Shown here one piece after another: positions 11,771-22,611 of a stretch of 62,000 bases of DNA. The position numbers and the translations under genes were made by a program. The stretch is taken from NCBI GenBank assembly GCA_014529385.2, contig CM043943.1:105808355-105870354 (forward strand), read 5' to 3'. The first letter of the stretch is position 1; each line of letters begins with the position of its first letter. Origin of the DNA: Adiantum capillus-veneris. Lineage: Eukaryota > Streptophyta > Polypodiopsida > Polypodiales > Pteridaceae. A model generated the notes under the pieces. That model was not told where the DNA came from and searched no databases. It saw only the letters and a list, made by a program, of their open reading frames with translations.

Positions 11771-13474
11771 AATGTTTTTTCCTAAACTTTGTAGCTTTTC
11801 TCATCTTTGAAATTAGAATTTTAAGGGTGAATTTCAAAATTTTGTATGTGGGAATACGCAAAACCTACGTTTTCTTTCAAGCATTTAGATACCCACTCAA
11901 ATATACAATGCTTCTACTTAGACACTTGGAAAACGCACATATGAGTAATTTTAGATGCAATCTACTTTTTCTATCTATATTGTATGCCCAACAGGGTCAA
12001 GAACCTAGACTGTTGTAAGCTGATGCGCGTGGTGCATTATTTCTCTAGATGTTATCACCTATGCTTGCCCCTTGAATGGAACGTTATGCCAAAATTTGAC
12101 ATGGGAAAAAAAATTAAGGAGATTGTTAGTTAAAGTCATTGCAGTAGAAATTGTTTTTTCCACACTCCTTTCTTTTGGGCTACAAAAGTTGCGCTTTTCC
12201 CTTGGAGTGTTTGGTTTGGAATGCTGGTGATATAAAGGAGATATTACAGACATGTGTCGAATACCAACGAAAAGGGAATGGCAAGTTGAAGGTTAAGTCT
12301 ATTGTGTAAGCTTCACAGGGTCCGAATGTGATAGTAATCTTGAAAGAGTGTAGAGGGTTGCCATTAGGGAGGAGCAATATACCTGCAAGGAGCCCAATCG
12401 TTAATGGTCTTACAAGAAGCACAATTGATGATGGCTTACAGAGTCCACGTAAGGGTGTTGATCGGGCATTTGGTATAGACAATACCATTGCAATAGGTGG
12501 AAGCAATCATGGATATGGTTGTGGCCGCAGACAGGTTGCTACAACAAAATAAAAAAGGTGCCCAACTCAAATCATGTGGTCTAGAGCAACCACTACATCA
12601 AGGTAGAATTTTAGTGTGGTTATATTTGCATTGTCTGACCTAAACAAGTATATGGAATCTGCAATAGTACATAGGCATGTGTATGCTATGCTTGAACTTT
12701 TCAGCAATTGTGGAGCTAGGCTCTCCAAACGCATGTACCTATGTTTGCATTTTGAAGGCATGTTGTATTATGCAAGGTAGTGACTTCGGTAAACAAATTC
12801 AATGATGTTGGTCAACAGGTGTTGGAAAATGTTGTCATGCTTTGCAATCCTCATGTATAACAAGTGTCATGTACTTGGCAAAGCACACTAAGTGTCGATG
12901 AACGTCCTGCTCTAAATGTCAATTCTTGGATTGTGCTTCTGTTTGAAACTGTTTCGGTTGTCATATCTTGGATTGTGCTTACTTTTGAAGCACATCCAAT
13001 TTCTTAATGACCTTCATGTTTGTATTTTCATCTATGCATGTGAAGTGTGGTGTACGTTTTGAAACCACAATAAGTTGATGGGCTTCATGTCTTGATTGTT
13101 GTTCACCAACATGGGTAGGGCAAGGAGCTCTTAGGTGTATTCAATGGGTGCTCAGTTAGGCCATATTGCCAACTGTGATCATGCATGTGGCATCATCTAG
13201 GAAATTGATGTGTAAAATAAATGTATAAGGAGATTGTTAGCTAGGGATTGCTAAATAAAGATATCATCATCTGGTTGACATCTATATCACCCGTGGTATT
13301 TTCACCATGGATTGAGTAAATAAGCTCTAGGTTGTTTTGATTTGATGCAAATAGAGGGACTCTCTTCTAAGGAAATCATGTGCGCTTGCATGTTGACAGC
13401 ATGTGGAATTATGTAAGACATTAACATGGGCAAACAAGTTCATCACACACACACACATATAAATAAATAAATAA

Positions 13475-13516
<42 letters not shown>

Positions 13517-13639
13517 TTAATCATGCATCCAATGATTTTAAGGTAATTTTTAATCTACCGTGTTGGTGCTACTATCATTTGTTAGATAGAGAAACTTATT
13601 GGTGTATGGGACCAAGATTGTATACATACATAATGGAGC
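11771..13639. other. Non-coding region between tandem repeat and Copia remnant
   Basis: No gene is recognised. A diverged direct repeat of about 60 bp links 12744-12805 and 13384-13440 (both contain a GCATGT-GAATTATG-AA-like core followed by CAAACAA). A compound simple repeat (CA)n(TAAA)n(TA)n(GA)n lies at about 13443-13516. The 5' half of Copia element 1 (gag, protease, integrase) was looked for here and not found. Confidence 0.5.
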
Positions 13640-14374
13640 ATTGATTGTATATTTGATAGTACATAGTGGCAACATTAAAAAACTTTGTGAATTGGATGTC
13701 GTGTCTGCATTTTTGAATGGAATTCTCAAAGGAGGTGTAGATTGAGCAACCACGAGGGTTTAAGACGCCCCATTCAAAACAGAAGGTTTGCAGATTGAAG
13801 AAGGATTTATATGGCCTGAAACAGTCTCCAAGAGCATGGTATGTCAGAATTGATAAGTTTTTTATAAAACTTGGCTTTAGAAGAAGTGCTTCTGAAGCGA
13901 ATTTATATGTGCTTAGAGAGAATGGAAAACAAGTCATTATTATCCTGTATGTCGATGACTTGATAATCACAGGTGACCACAAAGAGCTCATCCAACAAAC
14001 TCGTGAGAGTTTGAGTTCTGAATTTGAAATGACAGACTTAGGTTTGCTGCATTATTGTTTGGGGATTGAGGTTTGGTAGTCCTCAAAAGGGATCTTCATC
14101 TCTCAACAAAAGTATGCACCAGAGATCCTAAAAGCTTTTGGCATGATGGATTGCAAACCTATGATGAGCACTCCAATGGAGGTAAATGCAAAACTCTCCA
14201 TGGAAGATTCTTCTCCCTTAGTCGACATTAAAAAGTACAGAAAACTTGTGGGAAGCTTAATTTTCTTGTGCAACACTAGGCCGGATACTTCTTTTGCAGT
14301 AGGTGTTTTAAGCAGGTTTTCCAACCAACCAAGAGAATCTCATTGGAAGGTAGGTATGCGAGTTCTTACGTACA
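13640..14374 (+). pseudogene. Copia element 1: reverse transcriptase part
   Basis: Ty1/Copia RT motifs run in order: LDVVSAFLNG near 13695, LYGLKQSPRAW at about 13807-13839, the catalytic YVDD (ILYVDDLIITG) near 13945-13980, then DLGLLHYCLGIEV. A frameshift or stop near 13744 and a TAG near 14079 break the frame. The region after the TAG continues as a typical Copia connection segment (KYRKLVGSLIFL) up to 14374. There the coding sequence is interrupted by the Gypsy insertion and resumes in phase at 36145 with the RNase H. The 5' half of the element is missing. Confidence 0.9.
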
Positions 14375-14985
14375 TGTGCGCTCCTTGACGCACTATTGAA
14401 GCAAGGGACTTGCCTAACACTGTGTGCGAGCCACAGACGGTTCCAAGCACACAACTAGCTTAACTAGTAAGCTCAAAAGAGGGCAATGGTGTGTCACTCA
14501 CCGCTCTATGCTCCTGCCGTGGAGGATTCCTCGCCGCGAAGAAGAAGGAGACGCCGCTACGTCGCGCTCAACCGTTTCACCGCTATCGTGCCGCCGCAAT
14601 GCTCGATCGCACTCTCTCTCTCTCTCTCTGTCTCACTCTCTCTCACATACAGACACACACAAGGAGGTGAAGAAGAAGAAGATGGAGATGGAGATGGAGC
14701 AAGAGCACTCTTCTATTGCACAAATGAGAGAATGAGTGAATTTTATGTTTAGTTGGCTTTTATATGAGCTCACCCAATTCACACTTGGGCGCCCATGCTT
14801 AGCCAACTAATCCCTTGAATGTCCCAGTTAGAGTGCGCCTCTCATCGGCGATCACTCTTACCCTTTTCCTATTGGACCGACAAGCCCGGTACCTGACTCT
14901 ACCAAATAAATAATACAATGTCCACCGTAGGTTACAACATCCGTCTCGTAGGTGATAGGGTGTCCGTGAGCCGTGAGGGTTAACA
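14375..14985 (-). repeat. 3' LTR of the Gypsy element
   Basis: The 611-bp copy is about 97% identical by eye (about 18 substitutions) to 35496-36144; most length difference is in the internal (CT)n(CA)n tract (about 14610-14660). On the plus strand it begins TGTGCGCTCC and ends GGGTTAACA. A TATA-like motif (CATATAAAAGCC on the minus strand) lies at about 14755-14766. Confidence 0.93.
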
Positions 14986-15000
14986 TGCCCCCCTTCCTGA
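14986..15000 (-). promoter_or_regulatory. Polypurine tract of the Gypsy element
   Basis: On the minus strand, TCAGGAAGGGGGGCA directly abuts the 3' LTR, the expected position for the plus-strand priming polypurine tract. The AGGAAGGGGGG core recurs twice further inside the element at 17013-17023 and 17325-17335. Confidence 0.8.
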
Positions 15001-16361
15001 TGTAGATTCCGTCCTCGGAAGCTATTGAGTTGAAGCTCGATGGTCGAGGTGGAAGAGCATTTGAGATGAATGTCCTTAGCCTTCTTCAGTCACTCCAAAA
15101 TCAAACAACATTGCACAGTAATTGCATTCTCATAAGCGATTAAAAAGCATATGCAATTTTAGGCAGACAATTGATTGGTAACAGAATTTTAAACAATTTG
15201 TCAGCAATAAGCATTAAATTGCAATGTAATCAAATGCATAAACAGATGTAAAGGTAAAAAATTAAACAAGTCTGGGGTCGCTAATTTAATGGTCGAAAGG
15301 CACTAGAGATTGACTATTAATACCATGGGTAAGCTTCTTAATTTTCTCTGGTTAATTAAGTTGTTTAATCGCGAGAGCCAAGTATTTGATGTTCGAGGGC
15401 TGACTAGAGGCTATACCTAGAGGACCTTGTAGTTAAGCTACGATAAAAGGAATTTCTCATGAAATCATCGCCTTACTGATTACCTTTGCTTTGACCCCCC
15501 AAAGTCTTTTCATAGTGATTCAATTTTGATGTGTGTGTTCTTATTTTGTATGCCTTGGGTTTTTTGCTTTTCAAGGAAAAGCGCCCACACTGGGAACCTC
15601 TAGGGCTCTAGTACCATAGGCGATACATGTGAGTGGAGTACCAATTTAAGCAGGGATTTCTCTTCCAGCTTAAAATTTTATATTGTGGCACTTTGATATT
15701 TTTTTGTGTTGTTTGTTTTCATCATTTTAATTTTGTAGCTTTGGGGGGTCATATAACTCTGATACACCTCCCCAGGCTCATCACACTAGTAAACTCCCTT
15801 TATAATACTTAAGCTAAAGGTCAATAGGGTCAAGCCCACTAGAAAGTCTAGTACATTTCACACAATGCTGCCTAAATCGGATTAAGAACCTAAGTAACCA
15901 TTGCTTATTAGGAAGGCATTCCCCATGGTATTAAGAGAAGATTTCTAACACCTAGCTTGGTCAAACTAGCTTAGTCGTACTGCTTGATTTTTAAACCTAG
16001 ACAAGTGATTATGACAAAAAATTACATTGAATTAAATGTTTGATACTAAGCAAATTCGGTGAATATTAGGTTACCAATCACAATTAAAGCAGACAAACAT
16101 GGATGCAAAATAGATAGGGGCAATGCTAATGGACAAAAAACACCTGTTTGTGTTGATGGTCGCGCTTGATCTGAAGTGTGAACGAGAGAAAGGTTCCATG
16201 AAGGTCCAAATCCTATCAATAGCAACACGCTCCTGTACACACTAGGAAACAAAAGGAATACCTCCAGGAGGCACATTAGTGGGAAAAGGTACCAACACTT
16301 ATTGAACACAACAAAAAACATAAGGAACCCTAATCTTATTATTTGCACTCCCCCTAGAGAG
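15001..16361 (-). other. Gypsy 3' untranslated region
   Basis: This 1.36-kb stretch lies between the last ORF and the 3' polypurine tract. I see no coding domain; the 100-codon minus frame at 16046-16348 is not recognised. A long non-coding segment before the 3' LTR is common in large plant Gypsy elements. Confidence 0.6.
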
Positions 16362-16784
16362 TCAAGGGAATAGGATATTATAGAGGTTGGGGGGAAACCC
16401 TAAGGCTAAACCCCTATCCTCGTCGTCGAGATAAACAAAGTCATCATCCATGAGACCATATGTGCCATCCGTGTAGTCCTGTAAATTTTCTTCTTCATCA
16501 TAGGTGCCCATGTTTCCTAAGAAGGTCACTAGACGCCTATAGTCATCTTGGTCAAAAGGGTAGGCTTGTGCAATGGGAGAAACGCTCTCTACTAAGTATG
16601 GATCAGACGTAGTCAAGAGACGTATCAGCCATTCTAACTCCTCAAAATTCCTCTCACATGCTAGCGTACCTATCAAATCCCATTCACATGCAAGCACTGG
16701 AAAGACCATGTGAAATATTTGTGAAAAGTAACGAGGGTACCTCTCACCCAAGGCAGGAGTGGATGACTCTAGCATACTAGCCAT
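16362..16784 (-). CDS. Acidic ORF at the 3' end of the Gypsy element
   Basis: A 140-residue frame starts from the ATG at 16784 (MASMLESS); the open frame extends 12 codons further upstream without an ATG. The N-terminal half has a weakly hydrophobic patch (YFSQIFHMVFPVLACEW), not a convincing membrane segment. The C-terminal half is rich in Asp and Glu (DDDFVYLDDEDRG). A pyrimidine-poor but AG-ended ACAG lies just before the ATG, so a spliced subgenomic message is conceivable, as for env-position ORFs of Athila elements; this is inference only. It is intact over its length, unlike the surrounding decayed frames. No family recognised. Confidence 0.45.
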   Translation of the reverse strand: MASMLESSTPALGERYPRYFSQIFHMVFPVLACEWDLIGTLACERNFEELEWLIRLLTTSDPYLVESVSPIAQAYPFDQDDYRRLVTFLGNMGTYDEEENLQDYTDGTYGLMDDDFVYLDDEDRGLALGFPPNLYNILFP

Positions 16785-17163
16785 ATCTGTACACACAAAT
16801 AGATGATGGTTAGAGTGCAAATATTACAAGGGTCGTGTTCTTGTGCATAATTTGTTTTTATGATTTTGTGTTATGACTCTTGCTCTTTTACTTTTTTATC
16901 TTGTTTTTATGAGTATAAGGCTTTATATATACATTCCCTAAGATTGGAGATTAAGAGGTCAGGGAGAAAGGTTGAGAGGGAAGCAAGTGAATAATGGATG
17001 TCCACAAACACTCCCCCCTTCCTTGGGTAGATCATACCGTTTGAAATGATGTCGTCACCCTTTGAAACCAGTTATTCCGAGTTGTTATAGGTGAAGATTT
17101 TTGCTAGTAGTTTTTTATTACCTTAGGTGCCTCGTCGAGCTGCAAGGGTGGTAAGGTACTCTC

Positions 17164-17934
17164 TCAGGATCGAACTTGAAGTGGTTCATCAGGTGATTCT
17201 TGAACATTAGAAGGTGTGGATTCCTTTGTAGCTTCATGGAGGTCCACTATTGTAGGTGGAGGCTGTGTAGAAGCTTTTACCTCTATGGATGTATTACATG
17301 AGGAGCTAGAAGCTTCATGGAACTCCCCCCTTCCTGAGCTAGGTGGAATAAATTGGTTTTGCCTTGGAGCCCAAACTAGCTTTGGACTAGGTGTGTAGCA
17401 TTCTGTGATCTTTCCCTTCCCACTGTCTGCCATTGGCTTTAGCGTTACACTGTTTGACTCATATGGGTTTGTTGTCGAAAGGGAAGGACACATTTTACGT
17501 TTAGGTACCCAAATTTGCTCATTTCCATCATAGTAGCCTTGGGCTTCTAATAGTCGTTTTGGAATCCATCGTGATTTGGTCTTGACTCTCCTAGGGCGCG
17601 CTCTTGGTTTTCCAGGGAAATTTTTTCTTGGAATGGATGGGAGGGTTGAGGTAGTTGGAAGTAAGGCCTTGGGGACCCATTGATATGTACTCTTAGGTCG
17701 TGCAGGTTGAGTACTTGCAATATTACTGCTTGCTGCAACTACAAGTGTTGAAGTGCTAGGTTCATGGGTAGCCGGCAAAGACGAGTTAACCACCTTGGCT
17801 TGTGAATGTTGGCTATCCTTCAACTTTGCTAGAGTTTGCAACGTAGGTGACTTTGCTTGAATGATAGGGGTAAGAGTCGGTGGTCGCGTCGTGACACTAC
17901 CAGTATCCCAATCAATAGTGCATTTGGTTGCCAA
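17164..17934 (-). pseudogene. Post-integrase tail with W-x-P-K motifs
   Basis: The 256-residue open frame has no ATG at its start (codon TTG) and is best read as a frameshifted continuation of the upstream protease-like region: its first residues (ATKCTIDWD) continue the retropepsin C-terminus that ends LGRTWIF in another frame. The rest is low-complexity, rich in Pro, Ser, Thr and Lys. It carries four spaced motifs with Trp at about residues 86, 123, 142 and 188 (QWVPK, RWIPK, IWVPK, VWAPR) and a basic patch at 103-126 (RKNFPGKPRARPRRVK). A nucleic-acid-binding tail is plausible from composition. No named domain recognised. Confidence 0.6.
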
Positions 17935-18235
17935 AAATCCACGTGCGTCCCAGGTTTACGTTGCCTTCCATAGCTCCCGCGGGCATGACTAGAAACCTCT
18001 GCGCTATGCTTCCATTGTCATAGAAAACAGGGGTCTGAAGGACTCCAAGAATAGCAGTTTTCTTTTTATTAATGCCCTTGACTTACATCGTACTCGGGGA
18101 TAGGGTCGGTTTCCCTAATTGACACCAAACTCCATAGGATAACAAATTATGTTTAGCTCCCGTATCTAATAAGGCATTGTATAGTACTTTCCCATAGGGG
18201 CTATTTAGCTCAATTGGGTATCGTAGGGGTGGCTC
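17935..18235 (-). pseudogene. Second retropepsin-like domain after integrase
   Basis: The C-terminal end of the integrase frame carries NALLDTGAKHNLLS, a classic retropepsin active-site motif, with the catalytic Asp codon at 18164-18166. A stop follows at about 18083. In another frame the sequence goes on with PVFYDNG, FLVMPAGAMEGNV and LGRTWIF, matching the second half of a retropepsin (hydrophobic strands, then the LGR/LGx-W motif before the C-terminal strand). The canonical protease of this element is elsewhere, upstream of RT at 30183-31046, so this is an additional copy in an unusual position. Stop and frameshift show decay. Confidence 0.75.
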
Positions 18236-19045
18236 AGATTCTAATGAGTCGTCATCTGTGTCCTCGAAAAATGCTTGCGTGATTCCCAGATTAGCCTCTC
18301 GTTGGCGTCTAAGACGTTGTTGTCGTTGTCGAGCCTCAACTCTTGCTTGGATTTTTCTAAGCTCTGCTTGTTCCTTGGCAGCCTTCTTTTGATGGATGGC
18401 TTGCAACTCTTCCTGGCTTAGAGGATCATAATATATTTTGAATTTACTCCCATTAAGGAATCCAATGGTTTCAACTCCATCTAGAGTCTCTACACGAATG
18501 GTACCTTGCGGGGTAATTTCACACACTCGATATGGTCCCTTACCAGCGTATTTCAATTTCTTCTTTTCATTACGTACCCCGTATATAAGAACTTTATCAC
18601 CAACCTTGATGTCTTTATCCTTTAAATGGCTATCAAACCACTTCTTTCTCCTATCCTTCTCCACTAGAGCATTTCGCACAGCTAATTGCCTCTTTTCATC
18701 TAGCCTTTCTAGGATATATAATCGCTCAACTAAGGGGTTACCATCCCAACCTTCTCGAGAAGCTACTCGAAGACTAGGAATGACAAACTCCCATGGCATA
18801 ACTGCTTCTTGGCCATACACCATCTTAAACGGTGTGCAATTAATAGCAACTTTATACGCAGTACGATAAGCCCATAAAGCTGATGTAAGCTTTAGGTCCC
18901 AATCAGTGCGATGAGCCTCAACTGTCTTTGTCAAAATGGAGATGAGAGTTTTGTTGGTACTCTCAGCTTGGCCATTTGCTTGGGGATAATAGGGTGTAGA
19001 CTTGTGGTGAGATATCATGAAGTTTGATGTGAGTTCTTTTATTAC
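18236..19045 (-). pseudogene. Integrase C-terminal part (Gypsy)
   Basis: The frame resumes after a stop at about 19045 with VIKELTSNFMISHHKSTPYYPQ and the catalytic-Glu region QANGQAESTNKTL of the Gypsy integrase core. It is followed by the C-terminal domain (KWFDSHLKDKDIKVGDKVL ... GPYRVCEI). Roughly 50 residues of the core that normally hold the second catalytic Asp are missing between the previous frame (ending IIVATD) and this one, so the integrase is dead. The C-terminus continues into a charged Arg/Gln/Glu-rich linker and then the second protease-like domain. Confidence 0.88.
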
Positions 19046-21579
19046 TTAGTCGGTAGCCACAATGATATATCGTGATTGCGTGTTACGTGTAGCCGGACTA
19101 ATAGGTCCTACAAAGTCTAAGCCCCACTTTTCAAATGGTTGGGTTACCTTGATGGGATGTAGAGGCATCCTATCCCTTCCATGTGGCTTCTTGAAGCGTT
19201 GGCATTCATCACATCCGTTTGCAAAAAGTGATGCATCCTTAAACAGAGTGGGCCACCAATAGCGTGACTGTAAGATCTTTCGGGCAATCAACTTTCCTGA
19301 AAAGTGACCACCAGCTACGCCCATGTGTGCCTCTTGTAGAATATATAAATACTCATCCTCGCGGGCACAACGTCTAAGAACATCATCTTTTCCTCTCTTA
19401 TAGAGAGTTCCAGCCAGTAAGCAATAGGGTTCGCATTCCTTGATTAATTTTCGAGCTATATCTTTTCGCAGCTGTTTGGGTGGAAAACCATTAACTAAGA
19501 AGTTAACAATCTTTTCACTCCATTCAGGCATTGTCTCAACAATGAACAAAGGAGTATCAGGCAATTCATCATCAACCCCCGTAGGAGCTTCGCCATTACG
19601 GATACGAGATAAATGATCCGCCATGACATGTTTCCTCCCAGGCCTCACAACAACGGTGAAGTCAAACTCAAGAAGAATTAACAACCATCGTGTAATTCGA
19701 CCTGTGGAACACGGCTTGTTTACCAAATATAGCAATGCTTGATTATCAACATAAAACACAAACTTGGTAGCAAGAAGGTAATAGCGAAATTTCTTTACTG
19801 CATAAATCATAGCTAGACCTTCGCGCTCTGTAGTAGTGTAGTTCATCTCGGCATCATTTAATTGGCGACTTGCAAAGCTAATAGGGTAGTCCAATTTATG
19901 TTCTCCTGGTTGAGTTAGAACACACCCAATAGCAAAGTTTGATGCATCAATATGCACATGAAAAGGTACATTCCAATCAGGTGTTCGCAGGATTGGAGCA
20001 CTTGTTAGGGCCTTGTTTAATAACTCATAAGATTGATGACATTCTTTTGTCCAGTGAAACTCGATAAGAAGCTTGTACAATGGACGCGCTATCTCGGAAA
20101 AGTTTAAAATAAACCTTCGATAATAACCAACATGGCCCATAAATCTTTGAACTCCTTTATAGTTCGTAGGTGGTGGAAAATCGGCAATGGCTTTAATCTT
20201 ACTCTCATCTGTGGATATCCCGTTCTTGGACACTATATGCCCTAGAATGACTCCATGCTTAACCCAAAATTGGCATTTGAAAGGGTTCAATGAGATGCGA
20301 TAAAATCTGCACCTTTTAAATATTTTTCGTAGATATAACAAATGCTTCTCCCAAGAAGAATAAATACAAAGGTCGTCTAGGAAAGCTTCACAAAACTCCC
20401 TTAGAAATTCTTTAAACGCAGTGTTTATTAATCGTTGGAATGTAGCAGGGGCATTTGTTAAGCCAAAAGCCATAACACGAAATGCAAACACTCCAAACTC
20501 TGTGATAAAAGCAGTTTTAGCTTGGTCCTCTAATGCAATTGTGATTTGATTGTAACCAGAGTACCCATCTAAAAAGCTATAAGCTTCCTTGCCCGCAACT
20601 CTTTCAAGCACATGTTCTGAATATGGCAAGGGATAATGATCTCTCCTAGTAGCTGCATTAACTTTCTTGAGGTCCACACACACTCTTAGTTTCCCATTCT
20701 TTTTTGGCACAATGACTATTGGAGAAACACATTCTGAGTGCTCAATAGGGTATATGAATCCACATTGGATAAGTTTTTCAATCTCCTCTTCTACAATTTT
20801 GGCGTACTTAGGATTCATTGGATAGGGTCGTTGCTGAACGGGTTTAGCAATGTTGATCATGGGAATTGTATGTTGTACCACAGAAGGTGGAACGCCCTTC
20901 ATGTCATGATATGTCCAAGCAAAGATATCCTTGTATTCCTTGAGGAGCTCCTTAAGTACAGCCTCTTCAGGTTTGGTAAGGTCTTGAGCAATAAAGACTG
21001 GTTTAGACTCCTCACCTGGTTCTGCTAATTCTATCTCTTTAACTACCGCTGGACCATCATAGACTCCACTGCTTCCATTGGTAGGTATTCGTTGGGCTTT
21101 GGCATACACAACCTTTCGCTCCCCCGTGGTATAAGATTTAAAATGTTCAGGAGCCGTATGTAAGTCAACAGGCTCTTGTCTTGACAGAGACCTTTCTTTT
21201 AGTTCTGCCTCCTTTTGTTGTTGTGCTAACTCTCGGTTTTGACGTCTTCTTATAGTTCGACTCAATTTCAGCTCTGTAACCTCCAATTGAGCGAGGTCAA
21301 TGGGTCGCGGGCTGCACCACATGACACTCTGGAGATGTTCACCCCAATTGTCTACTAGCTTTCGATGAGCATCACATGCCCCTAGATAGCTAAGCCATTC
21401 TGCAGTAGATCTTTCCTTGTTTATCCTAGCTCTCACATTTGCTCGATATCGTCGTCTCTTATATGACCTTTGTTTCTTGTTAAGGTTTTGATTTTGGTAA
21501 ATGTTTGAACTCGACTCGCCTGATAGGTCTTCGCTTGTATCTTCTTCACTCTCATATAAATTACCATAGATGGTCGTAC
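19046..21579 (-). pseudogene. Gypsy pol: RT, RNase H, integrase N-terminus
   Basis: One long open frame covers 19046-21436 and its reading continues upstream to the CACTA boundary. In order: a charged N-terminal region; RT with YPMNPKYAKIVEEEIEKL, SPIVIVPKKNGKLRVCVDL, FLDGYSGYNQI and the catalytic AFLDDLCIYS at about 20371-20386; RNase H with the catalytic HIDAS, the TTTEREGLA Glu and VYVDN-like Asp (FYVDNQALL); and the integrase zinc-binding HHCC domain (GGHFSG ... CDEC) with the first catalytic Asp in WGLDFVGP. The frame stops at about 19046 at the site of the integrase-core deletion. The reading frame upstream was contiguous with 29665-29989 before the CACTA inserted. Confidence 0.93.
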
Positions 21580-21605
21580 TAGCACTACAAGAGGCTATTC
21601 ATATT

Positions 21606-21702
21606 AGCGACGCTCACACAGCGACGCTCAAAAAAAATATTCCCGGCGTCGCTATGAGCGTCGCAAATTTACAAGTAAATTTGCGATGCTCATAGCGACG
21701 CC
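21606..21702. repeat. Left subterminal repeats and hairpin of CACTA
   Basis: TAGCGACGCTC-type motifs occur at about 21605 and 21620. An inverted repeat at 21645-21702 starts GGCGTCGCTATGAGC and can fold into a stem of about 26 bp around a 3-nt loop with one mismatch. Such subterminal motifs bind the transposase or TNPA-type accessory protein in known CACTA elements. Confidence 0.8.
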
Positions 21703-21785
21703 GACTGGGCTAAAAAAATAACAGAGAGCGCCCAAAAACTCAGATCTCATATCTGAGTTTTTCGGCACCCTCAAGCAAGGAGCAG

Positions 21786-21791
21786 GTAACG

Positions 21792-21843
<52 letters not shown>

Positions 21844-22230
21844 CACACACACACACACACACACGAGGAGAGGAAGGAGAGCCAGGTATGCTCCTTCCCT
21901 CTCCTCATTCTCATGTTCCCTTCCCCTCTTTCTCTCTCCCTCTCTCACTCTCTCACACACACACATAGTGTTTTTGAGAGAGAGAGAGAGAGAGAGTACA
22001 AACATAAACAAAAACGCACACACACATACATAAACAAAGAATGCACACACACATTGAGAGAGGAAAAGAGAGAGAGAGCATGCATAAACAAAAAATGCAC
22101 ACATTGAGAGAGGAAAAGAGAGAGAGAACATGCATAAACAAAAAACGCACACATTGAGAGAGGAAAAGAGAGAGAAAACATGCATAAACAAAAAAACGCA
22201 CACACATTGAGAGAGAAAGAGAGAGAAACT
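21786..22230. repeat. (CT)n/(CA)n and 57-bp tandem repeats in CACTA
   Basis: (CT)n at about 21798-21837 is followed by (CA)n. From about 22045 to 22215 there are three to four copies of a unit of about 55-60 bp built as GCACACATTGAGAGAGGAAA, a GA tract and CATGCATAAACAAAAA. The minus-strand cysteine-rich frames here are translations of this repeat, not proteins. Confidence 0.75.
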
Positions 22231-22279
22231 AATTTAACGTCATAGGAAACTAATTAAAATTAAAAGACCTAAAGATCTA

Positions 22280-22352
22280 GCCGACGAGGAGTTGAACTCA
22301 AGACCTATTATTCAAGAGGGAAATGGCATAACCAATCTATCATACTTGGCAT
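22280..22352 (-). repeat. tRNA-like segment (possible SINE head)
   Basis: On the minus strand a B-box-like AGTTCAACTCC and an A-box-like region (TATGATAGATTGG) are spaced as in tRNA genes, with GCC/GGC at the outer ends able to pair as an acceptor-stem remnant. It is not a functional tRNA (poor stems). A tRNA-derived SINE remnant is the likeliest reading. Confidence 0.35.
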
Positions 22353-22404
22353 GGGTGATAGAAAGGTTATACCATTTATCTCCTTTTATTGGCACACACG
22401 CGCA

Positions 22405-22610
22405 CACACACAAGAAGAAGAGAGTTATAACGTCGTAGGAAACTATCCTAAAAGACGTTAAAGATTAGGTTAGATGTAGACTTACGTTAAATTAGATTTA
22501 GGTTTATTTAAGTTAAATTAGATTAGATTTAGGTTTATTTTTAATTAGATTTACGTTTATTTACGCTAGATTTAGATTTACATTATATTAGATTAGATTT
22601 AGGTCTCCAT
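22405..22610. repeat. Direct repeat flanking captured gene, copy 1
   Basis: AAGAAGAAGAGAGTTATAACG and the following AT-rich TTAGATTTAGGTTTATTT blocks recur at 23036-23290, on the other side of the captured HIPP fragment. Copy 2 is rearranged and includes a (CA)n tract. Confidence 0.7.
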
Positions 22611-22611
22611 A

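Noticed and set aside
12328-12552. 74-codon frame as a host exon
   Set aside because: No domain, no convincing splice context and no neighbour in the same gene.
18438-18869. 143-codon plus-strand frame
   Set aside because: It is antisense to the Gypsy integrase; the minus strand has the real motifs.
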